NCBI RefSeq assembly: GCF_014212135.1 | Contig: NZ_JACJVQ010000005.1 | Coordinates: 201,702-265,701 of the forward strand | Source of the DNA: Cohnella thailandensis | GTDB lineage: Bacteria; Bacillota; Bacilli; Paenibacillales; Paenibacillaceae | DNA length: 64,000 bases | Direction of reading: 5' to 3' | Shown: positions 34,728-43,872 of the stretch, in pieces | Layout: each line of letters begins with the position of its first letter | How positions within the stretch are numbered: the first letter of the stretch is position 1 | Translations under genes and position numbers: made by a program | Notes under the pieces: model-generated | Databases searched by the model: none | What the model was told of the DNA's origin: nothing | Seen by the model: only the letters and a program-made list of their open reading frames with translations

Positions 34728-35087
34728 ATGGCAAGAGTCAAGGGCGGATTCGTTACTCGCCGCCGTCGCAATCGAGTTCTTAAGCTGGCCAAAGGTTACT
34801 GGGGCGCGAAACACCGCCTATTCAAGAAAGCTAACGAGCAAGTCCTGAAGTCCCTGACGTACGCATACCGCGACCGTCGCCAAACGAAGCGCAACTTCCG
34901 CAAGCTGTGGATCGTGCGCATCAACGCGGCCGCTCGTCAGAACGGCTTGTCCTACAGCAAGCTGATGCACGGCCTGAAGCTGGCCGGCATCGAAGTGAAC
35001 CGCAAGATCCTGGCCGACCTGGCCGTGAACGACATCGCCGCGTTCAACAGCCTGGCTGGCACCGCCAAGTCGAAGATCAACGCGTAA
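34728..35087 (+). CDS. rplT: 50S ribosomal protein L20
   Basis: The 119-residue protein begins [20 protein letters not shown] and has the [16 protein letters not shown] block of bL20. L20 binds 23S rRNA early in 50S assembly and, in Bacillus, the leader of this operon. GGGAGGTAATGAGC supports the ATG at 34728. A terminator follows. Confidence 0.97.
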   Translation: MARVKGGFVTRRRRNRVLKLAKGYWGAKHRLFKKANEQVLKSLTYAYRDRRQTKRNFRKLWIVRINAAARQNGLSYSKLMHGLKLAGIEVNRKILADLAVNDIAAFNSLAGTAKSKINA

Positions 35088-35103
35088 TTCGCGCCACGAT
35101 AAG

Positions 35104-35143
35104 AAGCCGCCTTATCCCGTTCGCCGGGAGAAGGCGGTTTTTT
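35104..35143 (+). terminator. Intrinsic terminator of the infC operon
   Basis: GCCGCCTT pairs with AAGGCGG, with an inner CCCG/CGGG, followed by six T. Confidence 0.88.
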
Positions 35144-35294
35144 GTTGCTGGAACTTCCGCCTCTTTTCGCCATTAAGGACAAGGGTGCAGACGTCCGCCT
35201 GTCCTCCTTCATAAGATAAAGGACAACGGGTTCAACCTTGCTAAGCATGTTCTTGGCGCTCCAGAAGGTTGCCTGTGTGGGGAGGAGGGGGAAA

Positions 35295-35567
35295 ATGTCA
35301 CAAGTGACTCGCGAACAGGCCGCTAAGCTGGTAGGCAAGACGATCTATGCAAAGCGCAAGGACGGAAGCGTCGTCAGCGGCAAGCTTGTCCGCCTGAGCG
35401 GCAACGAGCTCATCCTTGAAGTTCCGACAGGCAAGAAGGCTCGGACGAAGGCGATCATACCGCTCGTGCTCTTCGATCTTCTCGCCATCGGCACGACTCC
35501 TTTCGGTTTCGGAGGCTTCGGAGGATGGGGCGGCTATAACGGCTTCTACGGAGGCGGCTGGTGGTAA
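35295..35567 (+). CDS. Small protein with a Gly/Trp/Tyr-rich tail
   Basis: The 90-residue protein has a small N-terminal beta-rich domain (KTIYAKRKDGSVVSGKLVRL, NELILEVPTGKK) that resembles an Sm-like or KOW-like barrel. A hydrophobic segment (IIPLVLFDLLAIG) and a tail of Gly-Phe-Gly, Gly-Trp and Gly-Tyr repeats follow. Such tails occur in Bacillales spore-coat and surface proteins. ATG 35295 follows GGAGGAGGGGG; an upstream in-frame ATG (35238) has no ribosome site. The function is unknown. Confidence 0.7.
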   Translation: MSQVTREQAAKLVGKTIYAKRKDGSVVSGKLVRLSGNELILEVPTGKKARTKAIIPLVLFDLLAIGTTPFGFGGFGGWGGYNGFYGGGWW

Positions 35568-35604
35568 AACGGATTTCCTTCCGATCGGGTCGATAAGGTA
35601 AACG

Positions 35605-35662
35605 ATTAGCCTCCCTTTCCCGAAATGCCCGCGGCCAGCGGAATTCGGAGAGGGAGGCTAAT
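35605..35662. terminator. Bidirectional terminator hairpin
   Basis: ATTAGCCTCCCT pairs perfectly with AGGGAGGCTAAT, with an inner CCGAA/TTCGG. It lies between two convergent genes. Confidence 0.7.
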
Positions 35663-35665
35663 TGG

Positions 35666-36481
35666 TTAGATCCTGCGCAGGAGCCAGCTGTTGTCGGCGG
35701 CGTCCAGCTCATTGCCGAGCACGGGCTTCCAAGCTCCAGGCGCAGCCGGGTTGTTGCCGGGTCGGGAAGGAGAGGCGCTGCCTTTGCTCGTCCGCCAAGG
35801 ATCGGCGCTTGGGCGGCCGGCGGAACGCTGCCGATGTTCGCTGCCGGCGGAATGCTGCGGCTGCCTGCTGCCTGAGGAGTGCTGCCACTGTCCGCTGCCA
35901 GGGGAGCGCTGTCGTTGCCCGCCGCCGACGGAATGCTGCGGCTGTCCGCTGCCGACGGAGCGCTGGGCGGAGGCAGGCGATCGCTGAGCGTCTCCTTGGG
36001 CGGCGTAGTCCCAGAGCCAGCCTGGTTCGGGATCGAGCTTTTTCTCCATGCGATAGCAAAGCAAAGCCTCCACGTATTGCGCGTTCGAATAGCCCAGCCG
36101 GGAATAAAAACGAATCCCTCTGGCGTTGTCTTTGTCGACATAAAGCATGCTTCTGATGCAGCCTTTCTTGCGGCCGTATTCTTCGGCCCGCTGCATGAGC
36201 TCCGTGCCCCATCTGCGGTTCTGATAGGCGGGATCGACGGCGAGAAGGTCGATAAAGAGAACCTTGTTCTGAATGACCATATGCAGAAAGCCATAGGGGT
36301 CGCCGCCGCGGTTCTTTGCCGCGACGAGAGTCGAGCCGTTTCGAAGACGTTCGGCGACCTCGCTGTATAAACGGCCGTCGCGAGGGTGCGCCCAAGGCGA
36401 TTTGGGCACGAGCTGGCTGCGGACGAGCTTGACGATCCCTTTCGTATCCCGAGGCTGCCTCCAACGAATCATCCTATTCAC
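35666..36481 (-). CDS. GNAT acetyltransferase with a repetitive low-complexity tail
   Basis: Residues 1-150 form a GNAT domain (FIDLLAVDPAYQNRRWGTELM as the acetyl-CoA site, then YVDKDNARGIRFYSRLGY). From about residue 165 the protein changes character. Five 9-residue repeats of the type (R/H)S-x-G-S-x-Q-x-Q fill residues 174-218 (35828-35962). A Ser/Pro-rich linker follows, then a conserved-looking end (WKPVLGNELDAADNSWLLRRI). Total length is 271 residues, against ~150 for a normal GNAT. The acetyl acceptor is unknown. Confidence 0.8.
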   Translation of the reverse strand: MNRMIRWRQPRDTKGIVKLVRSQLVPKSPWAHPRDGRLYSEVAERLRNGSTLVAAKNRGGDPYGFLHMVIQNKVLFIDLLAVDPAYQNRRWGTELMQRAEEYGRKKGCIRSMLYVDKDNARGIRFYSRLGYSNAQYVEALLCYRMEKKLDPEPGWLWDYAAQGDAQRSPASAQRSVGSGQPQHSVGGGQRQRSPGSGQWQHSSGSRQPQHSAGSEHRQRSAGRPSADPWRTSKGSASPSRPGNNPAAPGAWKPVLGNELDAADNSWLLRRI

Positions 36482-36570
36482 CTCCAGAAGAACGATGCGG
36501 GATAAGCGGCGGATTGCTATAGGGTATGAAATCGTTCCGGGGGTTGTTCTCCGCGAATTTCATCCTTGTA

Positions 36571-36599
36571 TTGACGAATGGTTCGGGGAAGCATATAAT
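36571..36599 (+). promoter_or_regulatory. Sigma-A promoter of the ilv operon
   Basis: TTGACG (36571-36576), 17 bp and a perfect TATAAT (36594-36599). Confidence 0.85.
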
Positions 36600-36619
36600 T
36601 AAACTCATTCAACCGAACA

Positions 36620-36946
36620 TCCAACAGCAATGATAAGGAAGAAGCGGGAGGGCTCTTGAGCTCAGAGAGCGTCGGATATGCTGAGACCGATGCCTTAATC
36701 CCTGGACGCTGGGTCTCCTTGGAGCTGTTCGCCTGAACCGCCGATTTCGGCATTGTAGGGTGAAACGGAGTGGCGCTCGTTAACGTGCCTAAGGTATGCG
36801 ATTGCCTCTTGAGCGCTCAAGCTTGCAGCCATACTTTATGAGGCCGTCGCCGCGAGGCGTACGGTAAATCCGGGTGGTACCGCGGAAGGCACAGCCTTTC
36901 GTCCCTGAACATTCAGAACGATGTTCGGGACGAAAGGCTTTTTTGG
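36620..36946 (+). promoter_or_regulatory. T-box riboswitch upstream of ilvB
   Basis: The conserved T-box sequence AAATCCGGGTGGTACCGCGG is at 36866-36885, and its TGGTACC bulge pairs with the uncharged tRNA acceptor end. A stem I with the distal loop GTCGGATATGCTGAGACCGA lies upstream, and a strong terminator lies downstream. Uncharged tRNA binding would favour the antiterminator and turn on ilvB. Leucine is the expected sensor, by analogy with ilv-leu of Bacillus. I could not place the specifier codon with certainty. Confidence 0.93.
36893..36946 (+). terminator. T-box terminator
   Basis: AGCCTTTCGTCCC pairs with GGGACGAAAGGCT, with an extended GAACA/TGTTC interior, followed by TTTTTT and GGCTTTT. 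Confidence 0.93.
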
Positions 36947-37001
36947 CTTTTACGATCGTAAAGCCGATTGCAAACTCTACATTCCGGAAGGAGGATGACG
37001 G

Positions 37002-38747
37002 ATGAGCGCACAAAGTGCCACGCTGAAATCCAAAGAAGAATTGATTGAGAAATGGAGCAAACCGGAAGTCATTTCGGGTTCCGAGATGCTGCTGCGCAGC
37101 CTGTTGTTGGAGGGTGTGGATTGCGTCTTCGGTTATCCGGGCGGAGCGGTTCTATATATCTACGATGCCATGTACGGCTTCGAAGACTTCAACCACTTGC
37201 TCACCAGACACGAGCAAGGCGCCATTCACGCCGCGGACGGATACGCTCGCAGCACCGGCAAGGTCGGCGTCTGCATCGCCACTTCGGGTCCGGGAGCGAC
37301 CAACCTCGTAACGGGTATCGCGACCGCCTACATGGACTCGGTGCCGCTCGTCGTCATCACCGGCAACGTGGCGACCAGCCTTATCGGTACGGACGCGTTC
37401 CAGGAAGCCGATATCGTCGGCATCACGATGCCGATCACGAAGCATAGCTACATGGTACGCGACGCCAAAGAGCTGCCTCGCGTCATTCACGAGGCGTTCC
37501 ATATCGCCAACACGGGCCGCAAGGGACCGGTTCTGATCGACATTCCGAAGGACGTCTCCGCGGCGAAGGCGCTGTTCCAGCCCGTCACCGAAGTGAACCT
37601 GCGCGGCTATCATCCGACGGTCAACCCGAACCGCAACCAGGTCGACAAGATGATTCGCGCCATCGAGAAGGCCGAGCGTCCGGTACTGCTCGTCGGCGGC
37701 GGAGCGATCTACTCCGGAGCGCATGAGGAGCTGCACGAATTCGTGACGAAGACGCAGATTCCGGTCACGACGACTCTGCTCGGGCTTGGCGCTCTCCCGA
37801 CCGGCCACGAGCTGCACATGGGCTTCCCGGGCATGCACGGAACCTGGACGGCGAACACGGCGATTCAGAACGCGGATCTGCTGATCAACATCGGCGCCCG
37901 GTTCGACGACCGCGTGACGGGCAAGCTGCAAGGATTCGCGCCTAACGCCAAAGTGGTTCATATCGATATCGATCCGGCGGAGATCGGCAAGAACGTGCCT
38001 ACCGACATTCCGATCGTCGGAGACGTGAAGACGGTGCTTCAGTTGGCGAACACGCTGGCGAAGAGAGCGGACCAGGCGGACGCCTGGCGCGCGCAGATCC
38101 AGGAATGGAAGGCGAGCAAGCCGTTCAAATTCCAGGACTCCGACACGGAATTGAAGCCGCAATGGGTCGTTTCCCTCATCCACGAGACGACGAACGGCGA
38201 CGCGATCGTCACGACGGACGTCGGCCAGCATCAGATGTGGGCGGCTCAATATTATCCGTTCAACAAGCCTCGTTCGCTCGTTACCTCCGGCGGACTCGGA
38301 ACGATGGGCTTCGGCTTCCCGTCCGCCATCGGCGCACAGATGGGTAACCCCGATCGCACGGTCGTCTCGATCAACGGCGACGGCGGCATGCAGATGTGCG
38401 CGCAGGAGCTCGCGATCTGCGCGATCCACAACATTCCGGTCAAGGTCGTCATCTTGAACAACCAAGTGCTCGGCATGGTTCGCCAATGGCAGGAACTTAT
38501 CTACGACAACCGTTACAGCCACATCGACCTCGCCGGCAGCCCGGACTTCGTGAAGCTGGGCGAAGCGTACGGAGTCAAGTCGTTCCGTGCGACGAACAAG
38601 GAAGAAGCGAGAGAGGTTTGGGAAGCGGCGCTGCGTCATCCCGGCCCCGCGCTGGTCGAATTCGTCGTTCGCAAGGGCGAGAACGTTTATCCGATGGTTC
38701 CTCAAGGCAGCACCATCGATCAAATGCTCATGGGGGATTCCGAATGA
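37002..38747 (+). CDS. ilvB: Acetolactate synthase, large (catalytic) subunit
   Basis: This ThDP enzyme makes acetolactate or acetohydroxybutyrate, the first common step to valine, leucine and isoleucine. The 581-residue protein has VFGYPGGAVL with the catalytic Glu in TRHEQGA, and GPGATNLVTG. The ThDP/Mg motif GDGGMQM...NNQVLGMVRQWQ is also present. GGAAGGAGGATG precedes the ATG at 37002. Its stop overlaps the ilvN start (ATGA). Confidence 0.96.
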   Translation: MSAQSATLKSKEELIEKWSKPEVISGSEMLLRSLLLEGVDCVFGYPGGAVLYIYDAMYGFEDFNHLLTRHEQGAIHAADGYARSTGKVGVCIATSGPGATNLVTGIATAYMDSVPLVVITGNVATSLIGTDAFQEADIVGITMPITKHSYMVRDAKELPRVIHEAFHIANTGRKGPVLIDIPKDVSAAKALFQPVTEVNLRGYHPTVNPNRNQVDKMIRAIEKAERPVLLVGGGAIYSGAHEELHEFVTKTQIPVTTTLLGLGALPTGHELHMGFPGMHGTWTANTAIQNADLLINIGARFDDRVTGKLQGFAPNAKVVHIDIDPAEIGKNVPTDIPIVGDVKTVLQLANTLAKRADQADAWRAQIQEWKASKPFKFQDSDTELKPQWVVSLIHETTNGDAIVTTDVGQHQMWAAQYYPFNKPRSLVTSGGLGTMGFGFPSAIGAQMGNPDRTVVSINGDGGMQMCAQELAICAIHNIPVKVVILNNQVLGMVRQWQELIYDNRYSHIDLAGSPDFVKLGEAYGVKSFRATNKEEAREVWEAALRHPGPALVEFVVRKGENVYPMVPQGSTIDQMLMGDSE

Positions 38748-39229
38748 ACACCAAACATACCATTGCCATTCTCGTGAACGACCAGCCCGGCGTTCTGCAA
38801 CGGGTGTCGGGGCTGTTCGGACGCAGAGGCTTCAACATCGAGAGCATCACGGTCGGAGCCTCCGAAGAGCCCGGATTGTCCCGGATGGTTATCGTAACGA
38901 CCGGAGACGATCATACGCTCGAGCAAATTCAGAAGCAGCTCTATAAGATTATCGACGTAATCAAGGTTATCGACATCGGATCGAGCCCGATGGTCGGAAG
39001 AGAGCTCGGCCTGATCAAGGTCAACGCCGAGCCCTCCGCCCGTCCGGAGATTCTGGGCGTCGTCGAGACGTTCCGCGCGGCGGTCGTCGATATCGGCCCG
39101 AACAGCCTGATTGTACAAGTTGTCGGAGATTCGGATAAAATAGATGCGATGATCGAGCTGATGAAGCCGTACGGCATTCGCGAGCTGTCTCGCACGGGCG
39201 TAACCGCGATGATTCGCGGCGCCCGCTAA
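38744..39229 (+). CDS. ilvN: Acetolactate synthase, small (regulatory) subunit
   Basis: The 161-residue protein has an N-terminal ACT domain (TIAILVNDQPGVLQRVSGLFGRRGFNIES, typed in part) that binds valine for feedback control. A C-terminal ALS-associated domain includes GLIKVNAE. The start at 38744 overlaps ilvB by 4 bp, giving equal translation of both subunits. The name ilvH is used for the same gene in some genera. Confidence 0.95.
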   Translation: MNTKHTIAILVNDQPGVLQRVSGLFGRRGFNIESITVGASEEPGLSRMVIVTTGDDHTLEQIQKQLYKIIDVIKVIDIGSSPMVGRELGLIKVNAEPSARPEILGVVETFRAAVVDIGPNSLIVQVVGDSDKIDAMIELMKPYGIRELSRTGVTAMIRGAR

Positions 39230-39429
39230 TTTTTGCAGCCGAGCGCTTTAGTGCTTTAGTCTATCAAGACGTCCTTATCCACCGTCCGCTCCCCGCTGGA
39301 GCGGGTGTTCGAGGAGAGGAGCGGCTGGCCGCGGGGAAGGCTTGTCCACCTAGAGCTTCCGCAAGGGTCGACTTCTCTCTTGGAACGCCCGTTCCATGAG
39401 GGTTGCCAATATTTGCTTCATTTAATTAA

Positions 39430-40437
<1,008 letters not shown>

Positions 40438-40454
40438 TCGCATGTCAGGCACCG

Positions 40455-40500
40455 GCTGTCCCGGGGGCAGGCTCTGCTCCCTGGGCAGCTTTTCTTTTAT
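40455..40500 (+). terminator. Terminator after ilvC
   Basis: GCTG-t-CCC pairs with GGGCAGC across an interior CC/GG-rich loop, followed by TTTTCTTTT. Confidence 0.65.
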
Positions 40501-40518
40501 CCGTGCATGCGATCCGAG

Positions 40519-40529
40519 TATGCTATAAT
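40519..40529 (+). promoter_or_regulatory. Extended -10 promoter of leuA
   Basis: TATGCTATAAT combines TGn with a perfect TATAAT (40524-40529). No good -35 is seen, which is usual for extended -10 promoters. Confidence 0.6.
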
Positions 40530-40577
40530 TTAAGGCAATACACTGTCTGCTTCAGGAGGTGCGGGTGAACCCCTGCC

Positions 40578-42128
40578 ATGAGGAAAATTTATATCTTTGA
40601 TACGACTTTGCGAGACGGAGAGCAATCTCCCGGCGTTAACCTGAACACCCAAGAGAAAGTTGAAATCGCTCTCCAGCTCGAGAAGCTCGGCGTCGACCGC
40701 ATCGAAGCGGGCTTCCCGGCCGCCTCTCCGGGCGATCTGGCCGCCGTCAACGCGGTCGCCCGCGCGGTCAAGAACGCCTCCGTCATGGGGCTTGCGCGCT
40801 CGGTCGAGAAGGACATCGATGCCGTGAAGGAAGCGCTGAAGGGCGCCGCCGATCCGGCCATCCACATTTTCCTCGCCACTTCGCCCATTCACCGCAAGCA
40901 CAAGCTGCGGATGGAGAAGGAGCAGGTGCTTGAGACGGCGGAACGCGCGATCCGCTACGCCAAGAAGCACTTCGCCCGCGTCGAATTCTCGGCGGAGGAC
41001 GCCGGACGCACGGAGCTCGATTTCCTCTGCCAGGTAACGGAATTGGCCGTTCGCGAAGGCGTCTCGGTCGTCAACATTCCGGATACGGTCGGCTATCTCA
41101 ATCCTCAGGAATTCGGCCATATTTTCAAGACGCTTAAGGAGAAGGTGCCGGGAATCGAGCAAATCCAGCTGTCCGCCCACTGCCACGACGATCTCGGGAT
41201 GGCTACCGCGAACTCGCTGGCCGCGATTCTGAACGGAGCCGACCAGATCGAAGGAACGATCAACGGGATCGGGGAACGCGCCGGCAATACCGCTCTGGAA
41301 GAGGTGGCGCTCGCCCTGGCGACCCGCGCCGATTTCTTCCAAGCGAAGACGACGCTCAACCTGAAGGAGATCGCGAAGACGAGCCGTCTCGTCAGCAAGC
41401 TGACCGGCATGGCCGTTCCGGGCAACAAGGCGATCGTCGGGGCGAACGCGTTCGCGCACGAATCCGGCATTCACCAGGACGGCATGCTCAAGGAGAAGAC
41501 GACGTACGAGATCATCTCTCCGGAGACGATCGGCCTCAAGGACAGCAAGCTCGTGCTCGGCAAGCACTCCGGACGCCACGCGTTCCGCGAGAAGCTGATC
41601 GACCTCGGCTTCGAAGACCTGACCGAGGATCAGGTGAACGCGGCTTTCGGCAAGTTCAAGGATCTGGCCGACCGCAAGAAGGACGTCAGCAACGAGGACA
41701 TCATCGCTCTGCTCGAAGAGAAGATGGTCGATACGCCGGAAGTGTTCGCTCTAGAGCAGCTGATCGTTTCCTTCGACAGCCACTCGACCCCGAACGCGAC
41801 CGTTCGGCTCAAGACTCCTCAAGGGATCGTCGAGACGAAGTCGGAGGGCAACGGCTCGATCGATGCGGTTTATCGCGCGATCGACGCTCTTACGAAGGAA
41901 GAAGTCGTCCTCGACGACTACACGATCAAGTCGGTTACGGACGGTACGGACGCGCTGGGCGACGTGCACGTCGTTCTTAAGCAAGGCGACGAGAGCGCGC
42001 AAGGACGCGGCGTCAGCACCGACATTATCGAAGCGAGCGCCCGCGCTTACGTGGATGCCTTGAACCGCCTGATCGACAAGAAGAACGCTCCGAGACGCAA
42101 CCGTCGCGACAATGTAACGCTGATTTGA
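40578..42128 (+). CDS. leuA: 2-isopropylmalate synthase
   Basis: The enzyme condenses acetyl-CoA with 2-oxoisovalerate to start leucine synthesis. The 516-residue protein has the DRE-TIM signature FDTTLRDGEQSPG, the metal-binding SAHCHDDLGMA, and the GANAFAHESGIHQDG block. A C-terminal LeuA dimer domain, which senses leucine, starts at ~390. AGGAGGT lies 17 bp before the ATG, farther than usual. Confidence 0.95.
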   Translation: MRKIYIFDTTLRDGEQSPGVNLNTQEKVEIALQLEKLGVDRIEAGFPAASPGDLAAVNAVARAVKNASVMGLARSVEKDIDAVKEALKGAADPAIHIFLATSPIHRKHKLRMEKEQVLETAERAIRYAKKHFARVEFSAEDAGRTELDFLCQVTELAVREGVSVVNIPDTVGYLNPQEFGHIFKTLKEKVPGIEQIQLSAHCHDDLGMATANSLAAILNGADQIEGTINGIGERAGNTALEEVALALATRADFFQAKTTLNLKEIAKTSRLVSKLTGMAVPGNKAIVGANAFAHESGIHQDGMLKEKTTYEIISPETIGLKDSKLVLGKHSGRHAFREKLIDLGFEDLTEDQVNAAFGKFKDLADRKKDVSNEDIIALLEEKMVDTPEVFALEQLIVSFDSHSTPNATVRLKTPQGIVETKSEGNGSIDAVYRAIDALTKEEVVLDDYTIKSVTDGTDALGDVHVVLKQGDESAQGRGVSTDIIEASARAYVDALNRLIDKKNAPRRNRRDNVTLI

Positions 42129-42221
42129 TTAATACGATAAGCTCCGCCGCCCCATGGACGACGGCAATATAGGAAGACGGTGCCCTGGCGAGGGCCTCGT
42201 TACTAGAAATGGGGAACTGAT

Positions 42222-43421
42222 ATGAATTATCGATTTTCCGAGCGGCTGGGAAGCTTCTCTTCGTCGGCCGTGCGCGAGATCCTGAAGCTGACCCAAGGCA
42301 ATTCGATTCTCTCGTTCGCCGGCGGCTTGCCCGCGGAAGAGCACTTCCCGGCGCAAGCGATCTCGGAAGCGTTCGGGCGCGTCATGGAGCAAGGCAACAA
42401 GGCGCTGCAGTACGGACTCACGGAAGGGTATCTGCCGCTGCGTCAAGCGCTGTGCCGCCGCATGGAGAAGAAGCATGTCAAGGTGACGCCGGACGACATG
42501 CTCGTCACGACGGGCTCGCAGCAAGCGATCGACCTGCTCACCCGCATCTATATCGATCCGGGCGACGTGATCCTGGTCGAACGTCCGACGTACCTGTCGG
42601 CGCTGCAGGTGTTCCGTTCGTACGGCGCGGTTCCGATCTCCGTCGACGGGGACACGGACGGCCTGAACCTTGCGGACCTGGAAGCCAAGCTGAAGCAATA
42701 CAATCCGAAGATGCTGTACGTGATCCCGACGTTCTCTAACCCGGCGGGCCGCGCTTGGAGCGAGGAGCGCCGCCGCGGCGTTCTGGAGCTGTGTCGTCGC
42801 TGCGACACGCTCATCCTCGAGGACGATCCTTACGGGGAGCTGAAGTTCGGGGACAAGTCGGTGGAATACCGCTCGCTGTTCTCGCTCGACCGGCATCCGG
42901 AAGGCTCTTGCGTCGTGTACACGAGCACCTTCTCCAAGACGGTCGCTCCGGGCCTTCGCACCGGCTGGGTGATGGCCGACCCCGAAATCATTCGCCAGAT
43001 GGCCCGCGCTAAGCAAGCGGCCGACCTGCAGTCGAGTTCGCTCGACCAGCAGACGCTCTATCAGCTGCTCGAGCACTTCGATCTCGACGGACACATCGAG
43101 TTCGTTCGCACGGAGTATGAAGCGCGCAAGAAGCATCTCGTCTCCCTGCTGGAGCAATACGCATGGCCGGGAGTCACCTGGGAGGAGCCGAAGGGCGGCA
43201 TGTTCATCTGGCTGCGGCTTCCGAAGGAGATCGACACGGGAGCGCTGCTTAAGATCGCCGTCCAGGAAGGAGCGGCCTTCGTGCCGGGCGTCTCCTTCTA
43301 CGCGGAGGATCCCGAGCTCAACACGCTGCGCATGAACTTCACCTACAACGACACCGCGACCACGATCGAGGGCATGAAGCGCCTCGACAGGGCGATGCAG
43401 AGCGTTCTGGTGAAGGGGTAA
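42222..43421 (+). CDS. PLP-dependent class I/II aminotransferase (2-aminoadipate/MocR-type fold)
   Basis: The 399-residue protein has the fold of LysN/KAT-II-like and MocR-C-terminal aminotransferases. Key motifs are LSFAGGLPAEEHFP, TTGSQQAIDLL, VIPTFSNPAGR and TFSKTVAPGLRTGW, whose Lys binds PLP. Arg near the C-terminus (NTLRMNFT) would bind the substrate carboxylate. It sits between leuA and leuB, so a role as a branched-chain or broad amino-acid transaminase is likely but not proven. Confidence 0.87.
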   Translation: MNYRFSERLGSFSSSAVREILKLTQGNSILSFAGGLPAEEHFPAQAISEAFGRVMEQGNKALQYGLTEGYLPLRQALCRRMEKKHVKVTPDDMLVTTGSQQAIDLLTRIYIDPGDVILVERPTYLSALQVFRSYGAVPISVDGDTDGLNLADLEAKLKQYNPKMLYVIPTFSNPAGRAWSEERRRGVLELCRRCDTLILEDDPYGELKFGDKSVEYRSLFSLDRHPEGSCVVYTSTFSKTVAPGLRTGWVMADPEIIRQMARAKQAADLQSSSLDQQTLYQLLEHFDLDGHIEFVRTEYEARKKHLVSLLEQYAWPGVTWEEPKGGMFIWLRLPKEIDTGALLKIAVQEGAAFVPGVSFYAEDPELNTLRMNFTYNDTATTIEGMKRLDRAMQSVLVKG

Positions 43422-43436
43422 CGGAACATAAACCGT

Positions 43437-43470
43437 CCTGATAGGCTTCGGCCTGTCAGGGCGTTTTTTT
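43437..43470 (+). terminator. Intrinsic terminator after the aminotransferase
   Basis: CCTGATAGGC pairs with GCCTGTCAGG around TTCG, followed by GCG and seven T. Confidence 0.88.
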
Positions 43471-43562
43471 GTAGAACCTTCCAGTTTGACTGGAGGTTTA
43501 AAAAGTTTTCAGCTATGAGTAGACATCTCTTGCGAGCAGATCTGCAAACCGCTTCCCTGAAA

Positions 43563-43686
43563 TCCCGCTCGAAGTGCCGCCGTTGCACGGAAAAACCGTG
43601 CATCTCCCTCGGGCTCCCGCTCGGAGTGCCGCCGTTGCACGGAAAAACCGTGCATCTCCCCCGGAATCCCGCTCGAAGTGCCGCCC
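43563..43686. repeat. 52-bp tandem repeats with a poly-A-loop hairpin
   Basis: Two full units (43563-43614, 43615-43666) and a 20-bp partial third differ at only a few bases. Each full unit contains the hairpin GCACGG-AAAAA-CCGTGC. A further copy of the hairpin is at 61324-61346. The repeats fill much of the gene-free stretch between the aminotransferase terminator and the sigma factor gene. Confidence 0.93.
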
Positions 43687-43872
43687 TTACTATTGGCTTC
43701 CTCAATAGAGGCCAGAGCCCTATAGGCTTGTTATAGAAGAACCGCGCTCTATGCCGATCACCATCACCCATAACGATTTTTCCGTTAAAAACGAAGGAAT
43801 CGCAAAAATTTGTCCCCTTCTTATCCAGGTTATGTGTTATATAGAGCAAAGAAGCAAGAGAGGTGAGCGTAC
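43687..43872. other. Gene-free stretch upstream of the sigma factor
   Basis: No reading frame is convincing here. The GC content drops near 43780-43850. AGAGAGGTGA at 43857-43866 is the ribosome site for the following frame. No clear ECF-type promoter was found. Confidence 0.4.
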
